Assembly (NCBI RefSeq): GCF_036226665.1
Contig: NZ_CP109007.1
Coordinates: forward strand, 868,001-932,000
Direction of reading: 5' to 3'
Length of the DNA stretch: 64,000 bases
DNA from: Streptomyces sp. NBC_00691
GTDB taxonomy: Bacteria; Actinomycetota; Actinomycetes; Streptomycetales; Streptomycetaceae
Part shown: in pieces, positions 38,564 through 49,852 of the stretch
Numbering within the stretch: position 1 is the stretch's first letter
Layout: every line of letters starts with the position of its first letter
The notes under the pieces: model-generated
Databases searched by the model: none
Seen by the model: only the letters and a program-made list of their open reading frames with translations
Told to the model about the DNA's origin: nothing
Translations under genes and position numbers: made by a program

Positions 38564-38633
38564 CGCGTCGACGGGCACAAAGGCCGGGCCACCACGTCGG
38601 CCGGCACGAGGCCGGGCCATCGCATCGGCTGAC
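38545..38633. repeat. Degenerate direct repeats at the end of the epimerase gene
   Basis: GGGCCACCGCATCGGCTGAC at 38545-38564 recurs with one change at 38614-38633, and a partial copy lies between. The repeats include the stop codon, so the C terminus appears to sit at the edge of a small duplication. Confidence 0.6.
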
Positions 38634-38651
38634 CCGGGGCCGGGGTTGGCA

Positions 38652-38680
38652 GGGGCGGGCGGGTGGCCCGCCGCCGCCCC
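38652..38680. terminator. GC-rich hairpin between convergent genes
   Basis: GGGGCGG...CGGG can pair with CCCG...CCGCCCC around a TGG loop with a small internal bulge. It lies after the epimerase and before the end of the convergent transferase gene. Confidence 0.55.
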
Positions 38681-38695
38681 CGCGCGTGTGTGTCG

Positions 38696-39556
38696 TCAGT
38701 CGGTCGGGCCGGACCAGTCGACGAGGCGGATGCCGGCGCCCGCGGCCTCGCGGCCCCGGCAGTGGGTGCGGTGGCGGCGCAGGATGCCGTCGATGTCGAG
38801 CCTGCGGGCGAACTCGGGTCGGGCGGCGAGGCGTCGGGCGTAGGCCCAGAGGGCCGGGTAGTCGGCGACCCGGTCCATCGCGGCGGCGTCGAGGTGCCAG
38901 CGGTGGACGGTGTCGAGCTGGACCAGGGTGACCCAGACCTGCACGTCGGCGGCGGTCGGCGCGTCGCCGAGGACGTACGGGTGGTGGGCGAGGCGGCGTT
39001 CGAGGGAGCCGAGCGCCGCGAAGAGGACGGTGAGGGGGTCGTGGTGGGCGGCCTCGCCGTCGAGTCCGAGCTCACCGGCGCGCTGGGCGGCCCGGTTGAT
39101 GCTCCGTTCGCAGAGGTCGGCGATGGCCTCTATGTCGACGCGGTGTTCCTCGGGCAGCAGTTCGGGCCCTTCGCCGCGGAAGCGGAGGGCGAGGTCCCGC
39201 AGGATGTCGGGGGCGTGTGTGCTGACGATCCGTCCGGTCCACCCGTCGCTGAGGACGGGCGCGGCGGCCGGGCCCTCGTAGAGGTGCGCGCTCGCCTCGT
39301 ACAGCGGGCGGAGGGCCGCGTACCCCCCGTCGGGCGTGTCGGGGCTCTCGGGCAGGACGGAGAGCGGGAGCGTGTCGTCGAGTCCGAGCAGGCTGTGGGT
39401 CAGGGCGATGCTCAGACAGCCGGGGTCGTACGGGGCGACGTGGAGGCGGTAGCGGTGGGGCACGGCGTAGTGGCCGCTGTGCACGTCGCGGCCGATGCGG
39501 CCCCGGAAGGCGGGCACGGCGGAGGCGGGCAGCAACGAGGACGGGACGACGGACAT
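38696..39556 (-). CDS. Glutathione S-transferase-like protein
   Basis: This 286-residue protein has a thioredoxin-like N-terminal half (RYRLHVAPYDPGCLSIAL, with a cysteine at about residue 47) and an all-alpha GST C-terminal half (LERRLAHHPYVLGDAPTAADV). The outline resembles glutathionyl-hydroquinone reductases (ECM4/GST-omega type). Streptomyces make mycothiol rather than glutathione, so the true thiol partner is uncertain. GGGAG precedes the ATG. It lies behind a sulfur-type leader ORF (39879-39733) and opposite an Rrf2 regulator, so it may be expressed on sulfur or thiol stress. Confidence 0.8.
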   Translation of the reverse strand: MSVVPSSLLPASAVPAFRGRIGRDVHSGHYAVPHRYRLHVAPYDPGCLSIALTHSLLGLDDTLPLSVLPESPDTPDGGYAALRPLYEASAHLYEGPAAAPVLSDGWTGRIVSTHAPDILRDLALRFRGEGPELLPEEHRVDIEAIADLCERSINRAAQRAGELGLDGEAAHHDPLTVLFAALGSLERRLAHHPYVLGDAPTAADVQVWVTLVQLDTVHRWHLDAAAMDRVADYPALWAYARRLAARPEFARRLDIDGILRRHRTHCRGREAAGAGIRLVDWSGPTD

Positions 39557-39990
39557 GCTTCTCCCTTGAGGGTGCTCGGTGCTGGGTCCGGGCGGCGCGC
39601 GGCGTGGCGCCGGTCGCGGCGGCGCGACCGCGGCACCGGCCGCGCGGGGCCCGGAGGCAGCAGAGGTACGGGAAGAGGAGAGGGGCGCGACGCTGCGCCC
39701 GCGGGGGCGGCGCCCCTTCGGCGAACAGACCCTCAGCGGGTGGGGTGGACCACCCGGCGGTGCCAGCGATGCGCCGCGCTGCAGACCCGGAGCAGGTCGA
39801 TGTGGCGGCGGGAGGTGAGGGGCAGGGAGCCTGGGAGGGGTGCGGCGGGTGACGTGTCGCGTCGGCCGCTGCGTCCCATGGTTCCCTACCTGTTCGCTCG
39901 GTTTCCCCGTCCTGAGTGTCCGACCGGCCCAGGACGGCGTCAAGGGTGCGGTACGGGCCACCTCACGCAAGCGTGCGGAATAATGCGCGC
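39557..39990. other. Divergent intergenic region with leader ORF and hairpins
   Basis: Besides the leader ORF, this 434-base region holds GC-rich dyads at about 39685-39720 on the minus-strand side, between the leader stop and the transferase start. They include pairing of GGGCGC with GCGCCC and could be an attenuator. The right-hand side carries the Rrf2 promoter. Confidence 0.4.
39733..39879 (-). CDS. 48-codon sulfur-type leader peptide (HIDL-RV motif)
   Basis: An ATG at 39879 with AGGTAGGG upstream opens a 48-codon frame whose core LTSRRHIDLLRVCSAA matches the pattern of small actinobacterial leader peptides found before sulfur-metabolism genes (RRHxDLxRVxSAxC type, usually with a Cys). 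The frame continues to TGA at 39733-39735, 177 bases before the transferase start. The Cys codon could make translation sensitive to charged cysteinyl-tRNA. The homology call is from recalled pattern, not from a search. Confidence 0.6.
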   Translation of the reverse strand: MGRSGRRDTSPAAPLPGSLPLTSRRHIDLLRVCSAAHRWHRRVVHPTR

Positions 39991-40446
39991 ATGCGCATTT
40001 CAGCCAGGGCCGATTACGCGGTGCGTGCCGCCCTCCAGCTCGCCGCCGCCCAGGACGCGGGTCCGCTGAAGGCCGAGGCCATCGCCGAGGGCCAGGGCAT
40101 CTCGCACAAGTTCCTCGAAGGCATCCTCGGGGACATGCGCAAGGGCGGACTCGTGCAGAGCCAGCGCGGCGGCAACGGCGGCTACTGGCTGGCCAGGCCC
40201 GCGGAGTCGATCTCGGTCGCGGAGGTCATCCGCTGCGTGGAGGGACCCCTGGTATCGGTCCGCGGGGAGCGTCCGCCGGACCTGTCGTACACCGGTCCGG
40301 CCGAGTCGCTGCTCACCCTCTGGATCGCGCTCCGGGCGAGTGTCCGTGAGGTGCTCGGGGTGTCGCTCGCGGAGGTCGCGGCGGCGCAGCTGCCCGACAC
40401 GATCGTCGCGCTCGCGGACGACCCGGAGTCCTGGACCAACCCATGA
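39991..40446 (+). CDS. Rrf2 family transcriptional regulator (CymR-like)
   Basis: This 151-residue winged-helix protein of the Rrf2 family begins MRISARADYAVRAALQLAA. The recognition helix is around ISHKFLEGILGDMRKGGLV, with the wing GGNGGYWLARP. Members with Fe-S clusters (IscR, NsrR, RsrR) carry three Cys near residues 90-110. Here only one Cys (IRCVEGP, near 87) is present, so this is more like CymR, which regulates cysteine metabolism. ATG at 39991. It precedes the flavin monooxygenase by 158 bases, in which an inverted repeat lies. Confidence 0.9.
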   Translation: MRISARADYAVRAALQLAAAQDAGPLKAEAIAEGQGISHKFLEGILGDMRKGGLVQSQRGGNGGYWLARPAESISVAEVIRCVEGPLVSVRGERPPDLSYTGPAESLLTLWIALRASVREVLGVSLAEVAAAQLPDTIVALADDPESWTNP

Positions 40447-40559
40447 GTCCTCGGGGCCAACCAGCCGCGAGCTGCGCCGATGTGACCTCTTCTCACGTTC
40501 CGAGACGACCTTGTCCAGCTTACGGACGCCCCTTGGGGCGGCGACCACCCCTCTGCCAC

Positions 40560-40584
40560 TATCCCTACTATTCCAGTGGGGATA
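40560..40584. promoter_or_regulatory. Inverted repeat TATCCCTAC/GTGGGGATA upstream of the monooxygenase
   Basis: Nine-base arms (eight of nine matching) flank a seven-base centre, 20 bases before the GTG start. The dyad is a candidate site for the adjacent Rrf2 regulator; the -10 region of the promoter could lie within it. Confidence 0.6.
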
Positions 40585-40604
40585 CGAGAAGCATGTGAGG
40601 TGAC

Positions 40605-41978
40605 GTGAGTACGCCGAGGAAGTCGCCGAAGAGACCAGCGATACGCACCACCTCCGCACCAGCCGCCGGCCCACTCGCACGACCCGCCGAACGGCCCGGC
40701 GAGAGCCCGGTCGACCGGCCCGCCGACGACGCGATCTGGCCCCGCGTCACCCGCGAACTCGCCGACGACCTGGCCGTCGACGCCCTCACCAGGGACCGGG
40801 CGGGCAAGGCACCGTTCGACGAGGTCGCCCGGCTCCAGGAGGCCGGCCTTCCCGCCCTCCTGACGGCCCCTGGCCCGAACCGGCGGGGCGCCGACTGGCA
40901 GGCGGCGTGTGCGGTCGTACGGGAGATCTCCGCCGCCGACAGCTCGGTCGGCGAACTCCTCGCCCATCACTACGCCCTCTCCTGGAGCAGCCGCTTCTTC
41001 GGCGGTCCCGCGCGGGACCCGGGCACTCCCCTGGCGAACGGCCATCCCCTCGACGTACGCACCACCGAGGGACGCTGGCTGCTCGCCGGGGCCGTCGAGG
41101 CGCCCCGGTCGGAGACCGGCGCCGGCCTCATCCTCACCCCCGCCGAATCCGGCGGCTGGGTCCTCGACGGGACCCGTGCCTTCCCGTCCGCCGTGACGGT
41201 CGCCGACCGGCTCGTCGTCGGAGCCCGACCCGGCGGCAGCGGCGACCTCTTCGTCGTCCTGGTGGACCCGGCCGAGCCCGGAGTGTTCACCGCCGCCGGG
41301 ACGGAACGGGTCGGCCAGCGGCTCGCCGGCGCGGGCACCGTCACCTTCGACCGGGTCCCCGTGGCCCCCGAGGACGTCCTGGGCGCACTCCCCCACGACG
41401 AGCACGCCGTCGCCCCCTTCTCGACCCTCGCCCCGCTCGCGCTGCGGCTGCTCCTGGTCCACGTCGGGCTCGGCATCGCCGAGGGAGCGCTCGCCGAGGC
41501 GAGGGACATCAGCCGCGCCGGTCATGCCGGACCGGCACCGGCGGACCGACCCGGCGACACCTCCGACGGCTCCGTAGCGGCCGGCGCCGGGGACGACCCC
41601 TACCTCCTGCTGGCGTACGGGGAGCTGGCGACGGCCGCGCACACCGCCGCCGCGGTGGTGGAGCGGGCGACCGACGCGCTGACCCACGGCCTGCTCGCCG
41701 CCTGGTCGCTGGGCGTGGAGGAACGCGCGGACATCGCCGTCCTGGTGGCCGCCGCCGAGACCGTCACGGGCCGGGCGGCGGTGCACATCACCACCCGCAT
41801 CCTCGAACTCGTCGACGGCACGGCGGGCGCCGACGCCGGCTCCGGAGGTCCCGGCTTCGACCGCTTCTGGCGCAACGCCCGCGCGCTGACCGCCCCCACC
41901 CAGGCGGCCCACCGGCTCCGTGACATCGGGGACCACTACCTCAACGGCACCCACGCGCGGCTGACCCTGCTGGCCTGA
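40605..41978 (+). CDS. Acyl-CoA dehydrogenase-type flavin monooxygenase (DszC/SfnB-like)
   Basis: This is a 457-residue flavoprotein of the acyl-CoA dehydrogenase fold. It has an N-terminal disordered tail (about 45 residues), a helical domain (ELADDLAVDALTRDRAGKAP), a beta domain with SGGWVLDGTRAFPSAVTVADRLVVGARP, and a C-terminal four-helix domain. The combination with a sulfur-type regulator and a leader-peptide gene suggests the DszC/SfnB branch, FMNH2-dependent monooxygenases that take up sulfur from organosulfur compounds. GTG at 40605 with GAGGTGA upstream. It ends well before the stress protein gene. Confidence 0.7.
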   Translation: MSTPRKSPKRPAIRTTSAPAAGPLARPAERPGESPVDRPADDAIWPRVTRELADDLAVDALTRDRAGKAPFDEVARLQEAGLPALLTAPGPNRRGADWQAACAVVREISAADSSVGELLAHHYALSWSSRFFGGPARDPGTPLANGHPLDVRTTEGRWLLAGAVEAPRSETGAGLILTPAESGGWVLDGTRAFPSAVTVADRLVVGARPGGSGDLFVVLVDPAEPGVFTAAGTERVGQRLAGAGTVTFDRVPVAPEDVLGALPHDEHAVAPFSTLAPLALRLLLVHVGLGIAEGALAEARDISRAGHAGPAPADRPGDTSDGSVAAGAGDDPYLLLAYGELATAAHTAAAVVERATDALTHGLLAAWSLGVEERADIAVLVAAAETVTGRAAVHITTRILELVDGTAGADAGSGGPGFDRFWRNARALTAPTQAAHRLRDIGDHYLNGTHARLTLLA

Positions 41979-42035
41979 CGGAGGCGCCCGCCCCGGCCCG
42001 GGTGGGGAGGAAAGGGACGGACGGACCGGCATGTC

Positions 42036-42049
42036 GGGACGTCCGGCCC
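42036..42049. promoter_or_regulatory. DevR/DosR-type box upstream of the universal stress protein
   Basis: GGGACGTCCGGCCC fits the GGGNC-N4-GNCCC form of the DevR/DosR (hypoxia response) site. It lies 88 bases before the start of the universal stress protein gene. Confidence 0.55.
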
Positions 42050-42137
42050 TCTCGCCGGGCGGCCGAAGGGCCCAAGCTGGGAGGCGCGGGGTCCGGCCGA
42101 ACGGCGGGCCCACCCACCTACCCACGGAGGCAGCCTG

Positions 42138-43010
42138 ATGAGTCGTGAGATCGTCGCAGGAGTGGACGGATCCCCGGAGAGTCTCGCCGCGGCGGACTGG
42201 GCCGCCCGCGAGGCGCTCCACCGGGACCTCCCGCTACGGCTCGCGCACGCGTGGCGCTGGGAACCGATCGACCTCCCCCTGGTCCAGGACCGCGCGAGCC
42301 AGGAACGCGCCGCGGACGCCGTCCTGCGCGAGGCGGAGGCCACGATCGGCGGGCGCTACCCGAAGCTCACCCTCACCGCCGAGGTGCTGACCGACACTCC
42401 GGTCGCCGCGCTCCTCGGCGCCGAGGAGCGGGCCGAGATGCTCGTCATCGGATCGCGCGGGCACGGGGCCGTCGCCGGTTTCCTGCTCGGCTCCTACGGA
42501 CAGCAGATCATCGCCGGCGCCACCCGCCCCGTGGTGGCCGTCCGGTCCCGCGACGGAGACCCGGCCGAACCCCCCACCGGGCACGTGCTCGTCGGACAGC
42601 TCGGCAGTCCGGAGGACAGCGCCGCCGCGCTGGACTTCGCCTTCGCGACCGCGGCCGCACGCGGGGCGTCCGTGCGGGCGGTGCGCGCGTGGAGCCTTCC
42701 GGCGCTCTACGCGTACAGCCCGGCCTCGATGCGGCTCGCCGACGAGGCCGGCGGGCTGGTCCCGTACGAGGAGAAGTCGTTGCGCGAGGCCCTCGCGCCC
42801 TGGCGGGAGCGCTACCCGGACGTGCCGGTCGACGAGCACGTCGAGCTGGGCAGCGCCGGTCAGGTGCTGCTCTCCGCCTCGGGTGCCGCCCAGCTCCTGG
42901 TCGTCGGCCGACGGGCCGGGCGGGGGGCCGTCGGGCCGCGCATCGGGTCCGTGGCGCACGCGGCCCTGCACCTCGCGCCCTGTCCGGTGGCGGTCGTCCC
43001 GCAGGGCTGA
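42138..43010 (+). CDS. Tandem universal stress protein
   Basis: This 290-residue protein has two UspA domains. The first (residues 1-140) has IVAGVDGSPESLAAADWAARE and the ATP-binding loop GSRGHGAVAGFLLGS. The second (about 150-290) has the equivalent GRRAGRGAVGPRIGS. Both loops fit G-x2-G-x9-G-S/T, so ATP binding is likely. The ATG at 42138 follows CGGAGG. The DevR-type box upstream suggests induction by hypoxia or nitrosative stress, as for tandem Usps of actinobacteria. Confidence 0.92.
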   Translation: MSREIVAGVDGSPESLAAADWAAREALHRDLPLRLAHAWRWEPIDLPLVQDRASQERAADAVLREAEATIGGRYPKLTLTAEVLTDTPVAALLGAEERAEMLVIGSRGHGAVAGFLLGSYGQQIIAGATRPVVAVRSRDGDPAEPPTGHVLVGQLGSPEDSAAALDFAFATAAARGASVRAVRAWSLPALYAYSPASMRLADEAGGLVPYEEKSLREALAPWRERYPDVPVDEHVELGSAGQVLLSASGAAQLLVVGRRAGRGAVGPRIGSVAHAALHLAPCPVAVVPQG

Positions 43011-43162
43011 AAGGGTGCGATACAGGTTGACGCGCGGGGTTGACGCGTCACGTTGACGAGGAGTGTCGGGGTGGCCGGGACAGGAAAGTGTTACCGCCGT
43101 CGCCCCGGTGGCTCTCCCCAGCGCCGGACCGTTCGGCGACCACGGCGAGAGAGCGGAGCTCC

Positions 43163-44251
43163 ATGCGGCACCACGACCGTCCCGGTCAGCCCGGCGACCC
43201 CGACCCCACCCGGCGCCCGTACCCGCCCCGCACCGTACGGGACTTCGCGGCGGATCTCCCCGCCGCGGACGTCCCCCCGGCAGCGGGCCCGCACACGGCG
43301 GACGCCCCGGCGGCCCGTGTGAGCGGGCGGCACCGCAAGGGCGGCGGGGCGAGACGCCGCGCCGCGCGCCGGCCGTCCTTCCGGAGCGCCGTCACCGCCG
43401 CCGGGACCGCCGCCGCCGTCCTGACGGTGGTCACCGGGGTGTACGTCACCTCGCTCGGGTCAGGCCGCACGGCGGCCGCTCCCCCGGCCGCCGGGCCGGT
43501 CGTGTCGCTTCGCTCCACAGCCGCCGCGGCCCCGGGCGCCGGGCCGGAGACCGTACGAGAGGCGGAGAGCGCACGGGAAGGGCAGGGCGTACGAGAGGTG
43601 ACGGCCCTACGGGTGGCCAGGCCGGCCTCCTGGGCCCCGTCCGCGCCCTCGACCGCTGCCCCGCCCTCTCCCCGTACGGCGCGGACGACGCCGGACGGCT
43701 CCGCGTCGGCGGCGACCCGGCCGGAGACGCCTCCGAAGGCGGAGTCGGAGCGACGGCGCGAGACCCGGACCACACCGGCCCGGGAAGCACAGCGTCCGGC
43801 GCAGCCGCAGGGGCAGCGGGAGCAGCCGGGCGCCGATCCCGTGGTGGAGGCACCCACGGGCAAGGCGGCGCGGTTCGTCCGGGACGTCATCGCGCTCGCC
43901 AACGCCGAGCGCGACAAGGCCGGTTGCGGTCCGCTGCTCGCCGAGAGCCGCCTGCGGACCGCCGCCCAGCGCCACGCCGACGACATGTCGGCCCGCGGCT
44001 ACTACGAACACGACGACCCGGAGGGGCGCGACGCGGGCGACCGGATGACCGGCGCCGGGTACGCGTGGTCGACCTGGGGGGAGAACATCCACCGCGGTCC
44101 GAAGACCCCGGCCCGGGCGATGGAGGACTGGATGAACAGTCCCGGCCACCGGGCGAACATCCTCAACTGCGCCTTCAAGGACATCGGCGTCGGGGTGACG
44201 CTCACCGCCAACGGCCCCTGGTGGGTGCAGAACTTCGGCGTCAGGCGCTGA
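43163..44251 (+). CDS. Membrane-anchored CAP/SCP domain protein
   Basis: This 362-residue protein has an Arg-rich cytoplasmic tail (residues 1-75) and one membrane helix (about 77-95, AAVLTVVTGVYVTSLG). A long low-complexity Pro/Ala/Arg linker and a C-terminal CAP domain (about 235-360) follow. CAP signatures are AAQRHADDMSARGYYEHDDPE and the GHRANILNCAFKDIGVG motif. Bacterial CAP proteins are extracellular and of unclear biochemical role (lipid or wall binding or proteolysis). ATG at 43163 follows GCGGAG. It converges on the sigma-CAP fusion gene 17 bases away, which carries a related domain. Confidence 0.85.
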   Translation: MRHHDRPGQPGDPDPTRRPYPPRTVRDFAADLPAADVPPAAGPHTADAPAARVSGRHRKGGGARRRAARRPSFRSAVTAAGTAAAVLTVVTGVYVTSLGSGRTAAAPPAAGPVVSLRSTAAAAPGAGPETVREAESAREGQGVREVTALRVARPASWAPSAPSTAAPPSPRTARTTPDGSASAATRPETPPKAESERRRETRTTPAREAQRPAQPQGQREQPGADPVVEAPTGKAARFVRDVIALANAERDKAGCGPLLAESRLRTAAQRHADDMSARGYYEHDDPEGRDAGDRMTGAGYAWSTWGENIHRGPKTPARAMEDWMNSPGHRANILNCAFKDIGVGVTLTANGPWWVQNFGVRR

Positions 44252-44268
44252 GCCGCCCTCCCGGACCG

Positions 44269-45852
44269 TCAGGAGGCGGGGGCGGCGAGCTTCTGCACCC
44301 AGACCGTACCGCCGGGACCGGGGGCCGACGCCACTCCGGTGTCCCGGTACCGGCAGTCGAGCATGTTCTCCTCGTGCATCGACCCGTCCGTCCAGTCGTC
44401 GACGACGGACGCCGGGTCGGTCGTCCCCCGGTCCAGGTTCTCGGCCCAGGCACTCCAGGTGTACCCGGCGGCCGTGATCCGGGTGTCCGCGAACTCGCCC
44501 TCGGGGCTGGCGTGTCCGAAGTAGCCGCGCGCGGCCATGTCACGGGCGTAGCCGCGGGCCGCCTCGGTGAGCCGGGGGTCGATGCGCAGCGGGGCGCAAC
44601 CCGCCTGCGCCCGGAGCCGGTTGACGAGTCCGGTGACCCGCTCCTCACGCGTGGGGGCGGGCGTGGGGGCCGGGGTGCGGCGTGGGGTCGGGGGCGTGGT
44701 CGTCGGCGTGGGGGGCGCGGCGCGGGTGGGGGTCGGCGACGGCGGGGGCGTCGTCGCGGCGGGGGTCGCGGGGGGCGCGGCGACCGGGCTGCCCGGCTCC
44801 ATGCGCGTGTGCGGTTCCTGGGGTACGAGGAGGGCGACCGCGCCGAGGACGGCGACGGCGGCGGCTCCGGCGACGCCGACCCGGCGCAGGGGTGTCCACC
44901 GGGAGACGCCGTCGGACACGGCCGGGTCGGGAGCGGTCCCGTCGGCCCCGGACGCGTGTGCCCCCGCCGTGCCGGGGGCGGCCGGGTCCGTGGTGGTCGG
45001 CGCGGGGGCGGTCGTATGGGACGCGACCGTGTCGAAGGCGACGGGTTCGGCGGCGGGGCCGTCCATGAGGCCGATCACCAGCGGCGGTACGAGGCCGAGG
45101 CCGACGAGCAGCCCTTCGACGGGGGCGAGGCCGCTGCGGCCGGTGACCCGCGCCGTGCAGGCGGCGCAGGTGCGTACGTGGCGGGCGACGCGTTTGCGCC
45201 AGAGCGGGGAGGGGCGGCCGTCCCAGGGGGTGACCGTCTCCGCGAGGTCGGGGCAGACCGGCACGGCGTCGAGGGCGCGGACGACGGCGCGGCCGGTCTC
45301 CAGCCGTTCCTTCATCCGCTGGACACGGACGGCGGCGTGCTGCGGGGATATCCCGCCCAGGCCCTCGGCCAGCTCGGCGCGGGTCAGCTCGCCCGCGGCC
45401 TCCAGCCACCAGAGCGCGAGCAGCTCGCGGTCGTCCTCGTCGAGCCAGCGGGTCGCGCGGGCCACGTCGCGTCGCTGGCCGGACAGACCGAGCCGGAGGA
45501 TGGTGGCCTCGGTGAAGTCGCCGGCGGCCGGGTCGGCGAGGCCGGCGGCCCGGTCGAGGCCGGGCACGGGTGCCTGCTGGCGCTCGCGCCAGCGGCGGCG
45601 GATCCCGTTCATGGCGATGGCGACGAGCCAGGACCGGAAACGGGCCGGGTCGCGGAGACCCGTCAGGCCGTCGAGGGCGCGGACCATCGTCTCCTGGACG
45701 ATGTCGTCGGTGTCGGCATGGCCGTCGAGGGCCCGGCCGACGATGTTGTGGACGAGGGGCAGGTAGGCGCGGACCAGCGCGTCCCTGGCGTCCGCGTCAC
45801 CGGCCCTGGCGGCCTCCACCAGCGCGGTGGCGCGGCGCTCGTCGCTGTGCAT
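44269..45852 (-). CDS. ECF sigma factor fused to zinc-finger, membrane helix and CAP domain
   Basis: This 527-residue protein has four parts. Residues 1-175 form an ECF sigma factor: region 2 (RAYLPLVHNIVGRALDGHA, DDIVQETMVRALD, RSWLVAIAMNGIRRRW) and region 4 (ELTRAELAEGLGG). A zinc-anti-sigma-like HVRTCAACTARV (H-x3-C-x2-C, near 225) follows. A hydrophobic helix near 320 (VGVAGAAAVAVLGAVALLVP) follows an RR segment, placing the C terminus outside. A Pro/Thr linker then leads to a CAP domain at about 388-527 with GYFGHASPEGEF and ENMLDCRYRDTG. A second hydrophobic stretch near 245-265 leaves topology unproven. This is probably a membrane-tethered sigma factor. The start ATG at 45852 lacks a strong ribosome binding site. 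Confidence 0.82.
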   Translation of the reverse strand: MHSDERRATALVEAARAGDADARDALVRAYLPLVHNIVGRALDGHADTDDIVQETMVRALDGLTGLRDPARFRSWLVAIAMNGIRRRWRERQQAPVPGLDRAAGLADPAAGDFTEATILRLGLSGQRRDVARATRWLDEDDRELLALWWLEAAGELTRAELAEGLGGISPQHAAVRVQRMKERLETGRAVVRALDAVPVCPDLAETVTPWDGRPSPLWRKRVARHVRTCAACTARVTGRSGLAPVEGLLVGLGLVPPLVIGLMDGPAAEPVAFDTVASHTTAPAPTTTDPAAPGTAGAHASGADGTAPDPAVSDGVSRWTPLRRVGVAGAAAVAVLGAVALLVPQEPHTRMEPGSPVAAPPATPAATTPPPSPTPTRAAPPTPTTTPPTPRRTPAPTPAPTREERVTGLVNRLRAQAGCAPLRIDPRLTEAARGYARDMAARGYFGHASPEGEFADTRITAAGYTWSAWAENLDRGTTDPASVVDDWTDGSMHEENMLDCRYRDTGVASAPGPGGTVWVQKLAAPAS

Positions 45853-45949
45853 GGATCTGCTCCCTCATCACTGGTACGAGTCCCCCGTGGTTCGGAGACC
45901 CGTGGGCGAGGGAGGGATAACACTTATCGGTGATCGACGCCGGCGTCCA

Positions 45950-46240
45950 TCACAGCGGTGGTACGGGCAGGATCGGGACCGTGGCCCCGCTCCCCTCCCG
46001 GACGGCTGCCACGACGGCGTCGTGCAGATCGCGGCTCTCCTCCTCCGACGCGCACGGAACGGGACTGCCCGACATGGTGAACCAGTCGGACGCGCCGCTG
46101 TACTGCACGGCCACGCGTGCCTCGTTGTCGGCCCAGGTCGTGTGCACGGTCACATCGCCCGTGACGACTCCGGCCTCGACGGTCAGCACCCCACCTCGCC
46201 CGGTGTAGACACCGGCGGTCGTCCAAGATGCCCAGCTCAT
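45950..46240 (-). CDS. Small conserved-looking protein of unknown function
   Basis: This 96-residue protein has alternating beta-strand character (VLTVEAGVVTGDVTVHTTWADNEARVAV) and an acidic central helix (SEEESRDLHDAVVAAVREG). The ATG at 46240 was chosen over one 12 codons upstream because only the shorter form has a purine-rich stretch at proper distance. It lies between the sigma-CAP gene and icd, all on the minus strand. No membrane segment; function unknown. Confidence 0.55.
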   Translation of the reverse strand: MSWASWTTAGVYTGRGGVLTVEAGVVTGDVTVHTTWADNEARVAVQYSGASDWFTMSGSPVPCASEEESRDLHDAVVAAVREGSGATVPILPVPPL

Positions 46241-46284
46241 CCATCCAGGTTCACACCCGAACGGCGGATGCGCCACCGACGGGA

Positions 46285-46317
46285 CCGCCCCGGTCGGAAG
46301 AGTTCCGTCCGGGGCGG
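46285..46317 (-). terminator. Terminator of icd
   Basis: CCGCCCCGG (46285-46293) pairs with CCGGGGCGG (46309-46317) around a 15-base loop, beyond the icd stop codon on the minus strand. Confidence 0.65.
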
Positions 46318-46370
46318 CGCCACGCGTGTGCGCGAGGGGGCGTGGGAGGCGGGGGGCCTCCCGTGCCGCA

Positions 46371-49704
<3,334 letters not shown>

Positions 49705-49814
49705 GCCCCGATTCGAACCCACGCGCGGCGGCCCCGCCCGCTGGACGCACCCGAACGAAACACGTCGGGGACGGTTCGCGGGGCGGGCCCCACCCAGCCG
49801 TCAGGGCTCGCGGA

Positions 49815-49833
49815 CCCGGGGCGGCGCCCCGGG
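49815..49833 (-). terminator. Hairpin terminator of the 96-residue membrane protein gene
   Basis: CCCGGGGC and GCCCCGGG form an eight-pair stem with a GGC loop, 20 bases after the stop codon on the minus strand. Confidence 0.65.
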
Positions 49834-49852
49834 CCCCGGCGGGCGCTCCCGC

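Noticed and set aside
45924..46244. 106-residue frame overlapping the 96-residue gene
   Set aside because: Arg/Gly-rich out-of-frame shadow; the other frame has beta-strand pattern and normal composition.
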